From positions 1 through 64,000 of the forward strand of contig NZ_JAAEDH010000011.1 in the NCBI RefSeq assembly GCF_018128965.1: DNA of 64,000 bases, read 5' to 3'. The position numbers were made by a program, and so were the translations under genes. Source of the DNA: Plastoroseomonas arctica (lineage in GTDB: Bacteria; Pseudomonadota; Alphaproteobacteria; Acetobacterales; Acetobacteraceae). Under the pieces are notes generated by a model. The model saw only the letters and a program-made list of their open reading frames with translations. It did no database searches and was not told the DNA's origin. Below are positions 37,623 through 45,400 of the stretch, in pieces (position 1 is the stretch's first letter; each line of letters opens with the position of its first letter).

Positions 37623-38153
37623 CTAGCCCGCGAAGTCGGAATAGGCCGCGTCGCGCGGCGAGATGGCGCTGACCGGCAGCGGCCAGGATATGCCGAAGGC
37701 CGGGTCGTCCCAGCGCACGCCATCCTGCGCGCCGGGCTCAAATCGCGCGCCCATCATGTACAGGACCTCCGAGTCGTCGATGAGAGCCTGGAACCCATGC
37801 GCAAAGCCCGGGGGAACGTACAGCGCATCGCCGGACTCAGCATCGAGCGGCACGGCCAGGTGCGCGCGGAACGTCGCGGAGGCGGGACGCAGGTCGATCA
37901 CCACGTCGAGTATGGCGCCGCGCACGCAGCGCACCACCTTGGGCTCCTCGAAGGGCGGGCGCTGGAAATGCATCCCGCGCAGCGTGCCGGCCTTCGCGTT
38001 CACCGAGACGTTCATCTGCGGCCAGCGCTCAGGCAGTCCGGCGGCAGCAAATTCCTCCTCGCAGAAGCTGCGCGCGAAGTGACCCCGCGCGTCGCGGTGC
38101 GAATCCATCGCCACCAGCACCACGCCTTCGAGCGCGAGCGGCGTGAAGCGCAT
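37623..38153 (-). CDS. dTDP-4-dehydrorhamnose 3,5-epimerase family protein
   Basis: This 176-residue cupin belongs to the RmlC family, which epimerises 4-keto-6-deoxy sugar nucleotides at C3 and/or C5. It has DSHRDARGHFARSFCEEEF, the catalytic histidine in TLRGMHFQRPP, VVRCVRGAILDVVIDLR, and VPPGFAHGFQAL. In this cassette the substrate is expected to be CDP-linked and C-methylated rather than dTDP-rhamnose precursor. The ATG at 38153 shares its A with the stop of the upstream C-methyltransferase (TGATG). Confidence 0.86.
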   Translation of the reverse strand: MRFTPLALEGVVLVAMDSHRDARGHFARSFCEEEFAAAGLPERWPQMNVSVNAKAGTLRGMHFQRPPFEEPKVVRCVRGAILDVVIDLRPASATFRAHLAVPLDAESGDALYVPPGFAHGFQALIDDSEVLYMMGARFEPGAQDGVRWDDPAFGISWPLPVSAISPRDAAYSDFAG

Positions 38154-39385
38154 CAGAACACCTCGACCTGCGGGATGGCAGTCACGAAGCGACCGCCCCA
38201 GTCGCGGATTCCGCTCATCTGCTGCGCCACTTCGTCGCGCAGATTCCACGGCAGGATCATCAGGTAGTCGGGCTTGCGCTCGGCCACCGCCTCGACGCCA
38301 AAGACGGGGATGCGCGTGCCCGGCAGCAACGTGTTCTGCTTCACCGGATTGCGGTCCACCGCGAAGGCGATGAAGTCCGGCCCGATGCCGCAATAATTGA
38401 GCAGCGTGTTGCCCTTGGCCGCGGCGCCATAGGCCGCGACCGTCTTGCCCTCGCGCCGCGCCGCGATGAGGAAGTCCAGCACCGCGCACTTGATGGCGAC
38501 CACCTTCGGCGCGAAGGCGTCGTAGCGCGCAAGATCATCCAGCCCTTCAGCGTGCTCCTCGGCGGCCAGCGCCGCCACCGCCGGCGTCTGAACATGCGCC
38601 GCGCCCGCATGGCAGACAAACAGCCGCAGCGATCCGCCATGGGTGGTCAGCCGCTCCACGTCGAACATGCGCAGCCGCTGCGCCGCCAGCACCTTCGTGA
38701 TCGGGCCAAGGGCCAGGTAGGAAAAATGCTCGTGGTAGATCGTGTCGAACTGGTTGTGCCGCATCAGGGACAGCAGGTGCGGGAACTCGAAGGTGGCGAC
38801 ACCCTCGGGCAGCAGCAGCTCACGGAAACCACCGAGGAAATCATGGATGTCGGGCACATGCGCGAGCACGTTGTTGGCCGCGATCAGCGATGCCTGGCCA
38901 CGGCGCGCCGCGATCTCGCGCCCGGTCTCGGTGCCGAAGAACAGGATCTCGGTATGGACGCCGCGCGCCTCCGCCGCCGCCGCGCAATTCGCCGCGGGCT
39001 CGATGCCGGTGACGCGCTTCCCGTCGCGCGCGAAATACTGGAGCAGGTAACCGTCGTTGCTGGCGACCTCGGCCACATGCGCGTCCGCTGCGAGGCCGAA
39101 GCGCGCCGTCATCGCCGCGCAGTAGCGCTCCGCGTGGGTGAGCCAGCTCGCCGAGAAGGATGAGAAATAGGCGTAGTCGTCGGAGAAGATCTTCCGCGGC
39201 TCCTCGAACTCCGCGAGCTGCACCAGATGGCACGCCTCGCAGACCTTCGCGTGCAGCGGATAGAAGGTCTCGCCCTCCTCCGCGCGGTCCAGCGGCACGA
39301 AGGAATTGGCCAGCGGCGACATGCCCAGGTCGACGAAGCTGCGGGTGAGCGGCGCGCCACAGGCGCGGCAGAGGGTGGATTTCAT
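38153..39385 (-). CDS. Sugar nucleotide C-methyltransferase (TylC3/NovU-type)
   Basis: This 410-residue protein matches the zinc-containing sugar C-methyltransferases (TylC3, NovU). Four cysteines at residues 6, 9, 49 and 52 form the N-terminal zinc motif. The SAM domain follows with VAEVASNDGYLLQYF. The region FEFPHLLSLMRHNQFDTIYHEHFSYL contains the YHEH catalytic segment of this family, and a C-terminal Rossmann-like domain begins near KTVAAYGAAAKGNTLLNY. It should add a methyl to a 4-keto-6-deoxy sugar nucleotide, typically at C3. It overlaps rfbG by four bases. Confidence 0.87.
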   Translation of the reverse strand: MKSTLCRACGAPLTRSFVDLGMSPLANSFVPLDRAEEGETFYPLHAKVCEACHLVQLAEFEEPRKIFSDDYAYFSSFSASWLTHAERYCAAMTARFGLAADAHVAEVASNDGYLLQYFARDGKRVTGIEPAANCAAAAEARGVHTEILFFGTETGREIAARRGQASLIAANNVLAHVPDIHDFLGGFRELLLPEGVATFEFPHLLSLMRHNQFDTIYHEHFSYLALGPITKVLAAQRLRMFDVERLTTHGGSLRLFVCHAGAAHVQTPAVAALAAEEHAEGLDDLARYDAFAPKVVAIKCAVLDFLIAARREGKTVAAYGAAAKGNTLLNYCGIGPDFIAFAVDRNPVKQNTLLPGTRIPVFGVEAVAERKPDYLMILPWNLRDEVAQQMSGIRDWGGRFVTAIPQVEVF

Positions 39386-40479
39386 GCGCGCTCAATCAGT
39401 CCCTGGTCCGCGTCCGCCATGCGGGCTCTGTAGCGGGCGATCTGGTCCAGGCACAGTTCGCGCGCATCCTCGCCGCGCGCCTGGCGGCGATACCAGTCCA
39501 CGGTCCAATCCAGCGCCTCGGTGACCCCGAGCGCCGGGCGCCAGCCGAGTTCGGCACGCGCCTTGGAGGCATCGACCTTGAGGTAGTGCGCCTCATGCGG
39601 CTGCGGCCGGGCGTCAAGTTCCCAACCTGCATCGTCGCCCCAGAAGCGAGCGAGAGTCGTGACCAGCTCGCCCACGGCGATCGCATCCGCCTCGGCGGGT
39701 CCGAAATTCCAGCCCGCGGCGAAGCGTGCGCGGTCTACACCCGTGGCGAGCCGTTCGGCGAGCGCGAGATAGCCGGCCAGCGGTTCGAGCACGTGCTGCC
39801 AGGGCCGCGTCGCGCCGGGGCTGCGCAGCGCCACCTTGCGGCCATCGGCGAAGGCGCGGATGCAATCCGGCACCACGCGATCGAGCGCCCAGTCGCCGCC
39901 ACCGATCACGTTGCCCGCACGCGCACTGGCCACCGCAGCGCCATCGGGATCGGCTGCGAAGTAGGAGCGCCGGAACGCCGCCGTTACCAGCTCCGCGCAG
40001 CCCTTGGAGCTGGAGTAGGGATCATGCCCGCCCATCGCCTCATCCTCGCGATAGGCCCAGTGCCATTCGCGATTCTCGTAGGCCTTGTCGGAGGTGACGA
40101 CGACCACAGCGGCGACGCCACCCTGCCGCCGCGCCGCGTCCAGCACATGCACCGTGCCCATCACGTTGGTCGCGTAGGTTGCCACCGGATCGGCGAAGGA
40201 GGGCCGCACCAGCGCCTGTGCGGCCAAGTGCAAAACCACCTCCGGCGCGGCGCGGGCGTAGGCCGCATCGACCGCGGCGGGATCACGCAGGTCGCCGATG
40301 ATGTCGTGCTCGAAGACGCTGGCGGAGGCGAGCGCGTGCAGGGAAGGATCCGACGGCGGAGGCAGTGCAAATCCGGTCACGCGCGCGCCCATCTGGGATA
40401 GCCACAGCGCGAGCCAAGCGCCCTTGAAGCCGGTATGCCCGGTCAGCAGGACGCGCCGCCCGCGCCAGAATTCGCTCAC
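39382..40479 (-). CDS. rfbG: CDP-glucose 4,6-dehydratase
   Basis: RfbG converts CDP-glucose to CDP-4-keto-6-deoxyglucose. The 365-residue extended short-chain dehydrogenase has the NAD motif TGHTGFKG (14-21), VTSDKAYENREW and the catalytic YSSSK segment, all typical of CDP-glucose dehydratases rather than RmlB. The start is GTG at 40479, overlapping the rfbF stop (GTGA). Its partner rfbF directly upstream supplies CDP-glucose. Confidence 0.93.
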   Translation of the reverse strand: MSEFWRGRRVLLTGHTGFKGAWLALWLSQMGARVTGFALPPPSDPSLHALASASVFEHDIIGDLRDPAAVDAAYARAAPEVVLHLAAQALVRPSFADPVATYATNVMGTVHVLDAARRQGGVAAVVVVTSDKAYENREWHWAYREDEAMGGHDPYSSSKGCAELVTAAFRRSYFAADPDGAAVASARAGNVIGGGDWALDRVVPDCIRAFADGRKVALRSPGATRPWQHVLEPLAGYLALAERLATGVDRARFAAGWNFGPAEADAIAVGELVTTLARFWGDDAGWELDARPQPHEAHYLKVDASKARAELGWRPALGVTEALDWTVDWYRRQARGEDARELCLDQIARYRARMADADQGLIERA

Positions 40480-41249
40480 GCCCAGAGCTTCCAGGGCGCC
40501 TTGCCCGAGGCCCAGAGATCCTCGAGCACTCGCTTCTCACGCAGCGTGTCCATGGGCTGCCAGAAGCCGTCATGGTGAAAGGCGGCAAGCTGGCCATCCT
40601 GCGCCAGGCCCTGCATCGGCGCCTGTTCCCACACCATGGTGTCATCCGCCACGCGATCCAGAGCGGAGGGACGCAGCACGAAGAAGCCGCCATTGATGTA
40701 GCTTCCGTCGCCCTGCGGCTTTTCCATGAAGCGATCGACGCGGCCGCCCTCGATCTCGAGCGCTCCGAAGCGGCCTGGCGGGCGCACCGCGGTCACGGTC
40801 GCGTCCCGCCCTTCGGCCTGGTGATGGGCGAGCAGCGCGTGAAGGTCGATGTCCGCAACGCCATCGCCATAGGTCATGAAGAATTCCGCCTCGCCAGAGA
40901 CGTAGTCACGGATGCGGCGCAGGCGTCCGCCGGTCATGGTCTCGAGCCCGGTCTCGACCATGGTGACGCGCCAGGATTCCGCGCCGCGGCGATGGATCTC
41001 TACCTCCCCCGTGCGCGTGTCGACGGTCAGATCGGAGACGTGATTGTGGAAGTTCACGAAGAACTCCTTGATCATGTAGCCCTTGTAGCCAAGGCAGATG
41101 ATGAATTCCGTCACGCCGTGATGGGCGTAGATCTTCATGATGTGCCACAGGATCGGCTTGCCACCGATTTCGATCATCGGCTTGGGCCGAATGTCGGTCT
41201 CCTCCGACATCCGCGTCCCGAGCCCGCCCGCGAGGATCACAGCCTTCAC
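40476..41249 (-). CDS. rfbF: Glucose-1-phosphate cytidylyltransferase
   Basis: RfbF makes CDP-glucose from CTP and glucose-1-phosphate, the first step of CDP-deoxyhexose pathways. The 257-residue protein has the nucleotidyl-transfer motif LAGGLGTRMSEET near the N-terminus, IRPKPMIEIGGKPILWH, MTYGDGVADID and FWQPMDTLREK. The GTG at 41249 follows GAGG at good spacing and gives the length usual for the family; a longer frame to 41342 is rejected. It begins the CDP-sugar cassette, 158 bases after the GT61 gene. Confidence 0.94.
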   Translation of the reverse strand: MKAVILAGGLGTRMSEETDIRPKPMIEIGGKPILWHIMKIYAHHGVTEFIICLGYKGYMIKEFFVNFHNHVSDLTVDTRTGEVEIHRRGAESWRVTMVETGLETMTGGRLRRIRDYVSGEAEFFMTYGDGVADIDLHALLAHHQAEGRDATVTAVRPPGRFGALEIEGGRVDRFMEKPQGDGSYINGGFFVLRPSALDRVADDTMVWEQAPMQGLAQDGQLAAFHHDGFWQPMDTLREKRVLEDLWASGKAPWKLWA

Positions 41250-41407
41250 ACCCGCACCTCTGCCTTGACGGTCGTCAGTGTCGCGCAGCGATCCGTGCAC
41301 CGTCGAGAGCGCTGCGGGCCGGTCGTTGCGCCATGCGGCCACACACGCGTCTGGTATCCGAAGGCGGGCGGTGACGCAACCGAGAGGCGGTAGGCGTGGT
41401 TCAGCTC

Positions 41408-43333
41408 TCAGGCCCAGCGCCGCACGAAGGCGTAGGCGCTTTCGGGAGCGAAGCGGCGCAGCCGTTCATGAAACTGAGTCAAAGCCTCGGCATCAGCAGC
41501 AGCATCGGGAATGGCGCCCACCTGGTCCACGAAGCCTGCCTCCTGCAGCGCCGCCATCGCGCCCCCGACATCGATCGCATGCGGCGCGCGATACACCCGA
41601 AAACGCGCAGCCCCCGGCGCGCGATCTTCGAAATGCCCAGTGACCGCGTCGATCCAGGTGACCCGCGCCGCCCCCATCGCCCGCAGCTGATCGTCGAACA
41701 GGCCGTCCTGGCTCGGGTTGCGCTTCAGCAGCGCCACCTGCTGGTGCCCGCGCATCGCCATTGCCGCGATATGGGCCGCGGTGCCGGTGGCGGTGATAAT
41801 GTGCGTTGCGTTCCAGTACAGCCGCAGCTGCTCATCGAGCGAAAGCGCCTCGGGGTAGATGATCGCGTAGCCCTGGGCCTCCAGGCACCGCTCCAGTGCC
41901 TTCTCCTGGAACAAGGGCCCGCGATCCTCGCGCAGCCGCGCGCGGGACACGTAGAGACGCGGCGGCGTGGGCGGCCCCGGACCGTCGCAAACCGCTTGCA
42001 CGGAGCGACGGATGAAGGCGCGGAACAGCGGATGGCTCGCGGCGTCGCTGGGCCGCAAGCTGAGCAGCTGGCTCGGCACCAGCAGCTCCGCCACCCTCAT
42101 CGGCCTTACTGCGACGCGATGCTTGGTGATGCCGCCGAAGATGCGCAGCAAGTTGGCGACAAAACCGCCCTCGCTATTCATGAAATGTGTGTGGCGCTCG
42201 GGCGAGCGGAAATCAAAGCCGCCGGCGCCGAGCGTCGGGTTGTAGGCTGTGAGGAAGATCAGACCGTCCACCGGACCACCGGCGCGCTCGGCCGCCCAGA
42301 CACGTCCGAGGCAATCCATGAGGAAATGCCCAATATGGCCGTAGATGTGGCCCGCGGCGTAGATCCAACGACCAGGCAACGGCTCGAAGGCGGCGAGCGG
42401 GCCAAACGGGGCATCGGGCACATGCGGGCGCACCAGCTGGATGGCGTTGGGCACGATCCGGCCGTCGGCATCGAAGACGCCGCCGCGCATCGTGCGGGCG
42501 AATTCCGGCGGCGCATCGGACGGTTGCGGCATATGCGGCATCAAAAGTGCGCCCTCGATGATCTCGATGCTCGGGACCGGGGCGATCGGGCGCAGGTAGC
42601 GCAGTGGCGCCTCGGCGCGGAGCGCGTCGTTCCATGCCTGCACCTCGGACGAGGGCAGAAAGTAGCCGGACGCAGCTTGCGGTTCGCCGGCCGCGCGCAG
42701 CGCCGGCCCCGCATGCCAGGCGGCCGCCAGCGCCGCTCCGACTAGCCCCGGGTGGCGACCGGAGCGTTCCAGCGCCGCAGTCCAGAGCCGGCCCGCGAGC
42801 GCGTGATCGCCACGCGCGGTCGCGATATCCGCCGGCAGACGCAACAGCGCCAGGTTGTCAGGATAGAGGGCCAGCGCCTCGCCCCAAGCCGCCTCCGCCT
42901 CGGCATCGCGGGCGTCGTGGTACAGCGCCTCGACATGGCGCAACCAGGGGGTCACCGGCTCGGGCCGCGGTTCGAAGCGCATCCAGCGCGTGTAGGTGCG
43001 CGGCTTGCCGGAGGCCACACGACGCCAGCGAACGGCGGCCGACGGCCAGTCCGCGCGCATCGTCGCGATCTCGGCCGCGATGATCAGCGGCACGATGTTC
43101 TTCAGGCGCAGCGCGAGGGCGGGTGCGATCGCCGCCTCGGCCACGTCCAGGCGCCCGAGCTTGGCGAGTGCCATAGCGTGGAAAGCATGAAGATCGGTGT
43201 CGAGCGGGGTGGCCCCGATCAGCGCCGCGTAGGCAGCCGCCGCCGGCTCGAAGGCACCCGCCGTGAGAAGGTCCCAGGCGGCAGCCGCATCCGTCACCGG
43301 TGCCACGACGCTCCCGCCCTCGCCCCCCGCCAT
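41408..43333 (-). CDS. GT61 (DUF563) glycosyltransferase with TPR-like N-terminus
   Basis: The product of about 641 residues has an N-terminal half made of Ala-rich helical repeats (AFEPAAAAYAALIG, AEAAWGEALALYPDNLAL), which look like TPR repeats. The C-terminal half matches glycosyltransferase family 61: GHIGHFLMDCLGR, PRLYVSRARLREDRG, EALSLDEQLRLYWNATHIITATGTAAHI. The sugar donor is unknown. An ATG at 43333 is used; a TTG at 43345 overlapping the stop of the upstream methyltransferase is also plausible. A 158-base gap separates it from rfbF. Confidence 0.83.
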   Translation of the reverse strand: MAGGEGGSVVAPVTDAAAAWDLLTAGAFEPAAAAYAALIGATPLDTDLHAFHAMALAKLGRLDVAEAAIAPALALRLKNIVPLIIAAEIATMRADWPSAAVRWRRVASGKPRTYTRWMRFEPRPEPVTPWLRHVEALYHDARDAEAEAAWGEALALYPDNLALLRLPADIATARGDHALAGRLWTAALERSGRHPGLVGAALAAAWHAGPALRAAGEPQAASGYFLPSSEVQAWNDALRAEAPLRYLRPIAPVPSIEIIEGALLMPHMPQPSDAPPEFARTMRGGVFDADGRIVPNAIQLVRPHVPDAPFGPLAAFEPLPGRWIYAAGHIYGHIGHFLMDCLGRVWAAERAGGPVDGLIFLTAYNPTLGAGGFDFRSPERHTHFMNSEGGFVANLLRIFGGITKHRVAVRPMRVAELLVPSQLLSLRPSDAASHPLFRAFIRRSVQAVCDGPGPPTPPRLYVSRARLREDRGPLFQEKALERCLEAQGYAIIYPEALSLDEQLRLYWNATHIITATGTAAHIAAMAMRGHQQVALLKRNPSQDGLFDDQLRAMGAARVTWIDAVTGHFEDRAPGAARFRVYRAPHAIDVGGAMAALQEAGFVDQVGAIPDAAADAEALTQFHERLRRFAPESAYAFVRRWA

Positions 43334-43341
43334 CGGCTCGC

Positions 43342-44146
43342 TCAAATCCGCCCCATCGCGACTTCGTAGGCGATGAGCCCGGCCAGCTTATCCCGGCCCA
43401 AGCCAGGCCCGGCGCCATCGGCGGACAGTGCCACGAAGAACTCATGCGTTCCGTGGTGGCGGAAGGCAGCCTCGCGCAGCGTCGTCATGCCCAAGGCGCG
43501 CAGATCCTCGATCAGCAGGCGGAAGCTCGATGGAACGAAGCGCCAGCAATGCACGTCCACATACTCCGGCGACGCGCGCGCATGCTCGGCGAGTTTCATT
43601 GCCTTGTCGAGCTTGCCGGCGAAGACCGGCGGACGGGCCTCCTGCGGCAACCAGCCGATCGCGCCGCAACCGCGCAGCACGTCGTAAGCGACCGACGTCA
43701 GCACTGCCATCGGCGTGGGCCGGGTCCGCTGCTCGGCATGTGCCTGCAGCACCTCGCCCCACGGAGGTCAGCGGATGGATCAGGTCGGACCAGAAGCGCT
43801 TGCCCAGCACCGCGAGCACCAGCCGGCCGCCGGGCCGGAGGAAGCGCGCGCAATCGGCGAGGAAGCCGATCAGGTCGGGCGTGTGCCCGATCACGTGGCT
43901 CGCGAGGATGAAGTCGTAGGCGCGGTCGGGCGGGATGGTCTCGGTGAGGGGGCGACCGCCGGTCACGTGGTCCACGACCTCGATGCGCGCAATGTCCACG
44001 TTCACGGTAGAAGCGTATTTCGACCGCAGGGTGGCTTGATCCGCGTAGTCCACCGTCTCGATGTTGAATCCTTCGGATTTCGGCAGCAGCAGGTTGTAGC
44101 TCGGTCCGATATCGAGGCCGAAGCTGCCCGGGGTCAGCATCGACAA
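43342..44146 (-). pseudogene. Methyltransferase gene interrupted by a one-base frameshift
   Basis: Two frames together encode one methyltransferase-like protein of about 267 residues. The upstream part (from 44146, TTG with AGAGGA upstream; or ATG at 44140) has DFILASHVIGHTPDLIGFL and FLRPGGRLVLAVLGKRFWSDLIHPLTSVG. It then goes out of frame at a run of four C on the plus strand (43757-43760). The downstream frame continues EVLQAHAEQRTRPTPMAVLTSVAYDVLRG to a normal end at 43342. Removing one base of the run restores a continuous gene. This may be a true inactivating mutation, slippage-based switching or a sequencing error. Confidence 0.75.
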
Positions 44147-44149
44147 AAT

Positions 44150-45397
44150 CTATTCCTCTCGCGCATCGGGTGCTGGCGCGGCAAGGCTGCTCCGGGTGCC
44201 GGCAGGCAGGAGCGGCGGCAGCGAGGCAAGCTCGCCGAACGCCGCGCGCTCGATGGCAGGCAATTGCGCGTCGCTGCCATAGCGCGCCATCGCGGACTCC
44301 GCAGCCGCGAGCACCACCGGCTGGTAGCGTCCGTCATCGATCATGCGGATCGCCTGGCGGATCTTGTCGGCCCATTCCAGCTCGTTCGCGAGCAGGCCGG
44401 TGCGGCCCTCGTCGATCGCCTGGCGGAAGGTGAAGGTGGGCGAGGCGATGGTGAGGGTCGCGACCGCCGCCGCCTCGAAATACTTCAGCTCGGACTTGCT
44501 GTTAGTAAAGATGTTGTCCTGCAGCGGCGCGAGGCTGATCTCGGTCGAGCCCACCAGCCGCTGCAGGGTGAGGAAGTCGGTGAAGGGATGGACCTCGATC
44601 CGGTGCCGCCAGGGGGCGAGCGCCGGGTGCGGGTCGAGCATGCCAACCAGGCGCACGATCAGGCGCGGCTCCTCGGCCAGTAGCGTCGCGAGGCTCGACG
44701 CAACGATCGCGAAATCCCGCGTATGGGTGGGCGAGCCGCTGAAATAGCCGACGTGGATGCGGCCGTTGCGCGCCCAGTTGCCGTCGCGCTTGGCCGCGAC
44801 GATGGCGCGCGAGACGGCTTCCTGTTCGCGGTTGAGGTAATTGGGCACGATCGCGACAGGCAGGCCGCTGTCGCGCGCGATCTGCTGGCCGAGAAAGGCG
44901 TTCGTCGTGATGACGCCGTCGCACAGCCGCAGCGCCGCGCCCATGCGCCCGATATAGGAAAACCAGTAATCCCAGTTGCCGGCCGGCCCGGTGTCCTGGT
45001 TGAGCGAGTTCATCAGCAGCTCGATGTGGCGCGTGTCGCAGACCAAATCGTCGACATCGAACAGGATGCGCGCGCCTCCGGCCCGCGCGCGCGCCACCAG
45101 CTGCACGACCGGCGTGTCGTAGCGCACGCGGCCGAGGATCAGCACGTCGGCCGCATCGGCGACGCGCCCGAGCCGCTCGCCATCGGCGCGGCAGAACCAG
45201 GCCGCGCCGGTGTCGGGCGCGACCGCGTTCACCGTCTGAACCATGTTGTAGCAGCGGTAGCGGAAGGTGCTGTTGTCCGGCTCGGTGTAGTAGTACGCGA
45301 TGCGGCGCCGGCGCGCGGTCAGCGCCTGGAAGCGCGTTTCGAAATCATCCTGCCACGGATCGGTGTAGCGGGCGGCGAACGGCAAGCCGATGAACAT
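44150..45397 (-). CDS. Glycosyltransferase (GT-B, GT4-like)
   Basis: This 415-residue protein has a GT-B layout. An N-terminal half carries IAYYYTEPDNSTFRYRCYNM and ILFDVDDLVCDT, and a C-terminal half carries IHVGYFSGSPTHTRDF, IRLVGMLD-like and ISLAPLQDNIFTNSKSELKYFEAAAV; the last is the donor-binding E-x7-E-like region of GT4 enzymes. The acceptor and sugar are unknown. It lies three bases after the WsaF-like gene and three before the frameshifted methyltransferase, so all belong to one operon. Confidence 0.85.
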   Translation of the reverse strand: MFIGLPFAARYTDPWQDDFETRFQALTARRRRIAYYYTEPDNSTFRYRCYNMVQTVNAVAPDTGAAWFCRADGERLGRVADAADVLILGRVRYDTPVVQLVARARAGGARILFDVDDLVCDTRHIELLMNSLNQDTGPAGNWDYWFSYIGRMGAALRLCDGVITTNAFLGQQIARDSGLPVAIVPNYLNREQEAVSRAIVAAKRDGNWARNGRIHVGYFSGSPTHTRDFAIVASSLATLLAEEPRLIVRLVGMLDPHPALAPWRHRIEVHPFTDFLTLQRLVGSTEISLAPLQDNIFTNSKSELKYFEAAAVATLTIASPTFTFRQAIDEGRTGLLANELEWADKIRQAIRMIDDGRYQPVVLAAAESAMARYGSDAQLPAIERAAFGELASLPPLLPAGTRSSLAAPAPDAREE

Positions 45398-45400
45398 CGC

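Noticed and set aside
43757-43760. Programmed ribosomal frameshift site
   Set aside because: There is no slippery heptamer, and no stem-loop or internal ribosome site was recognised that would support regulated frameshifting.
43342-44146. Two separate methyltransferase-region genes
   Set aside because: Neither half is complete alone, and their sequences join smoothly if one base is removed from the C4 run, so one interrupted gene is the simpler reading.
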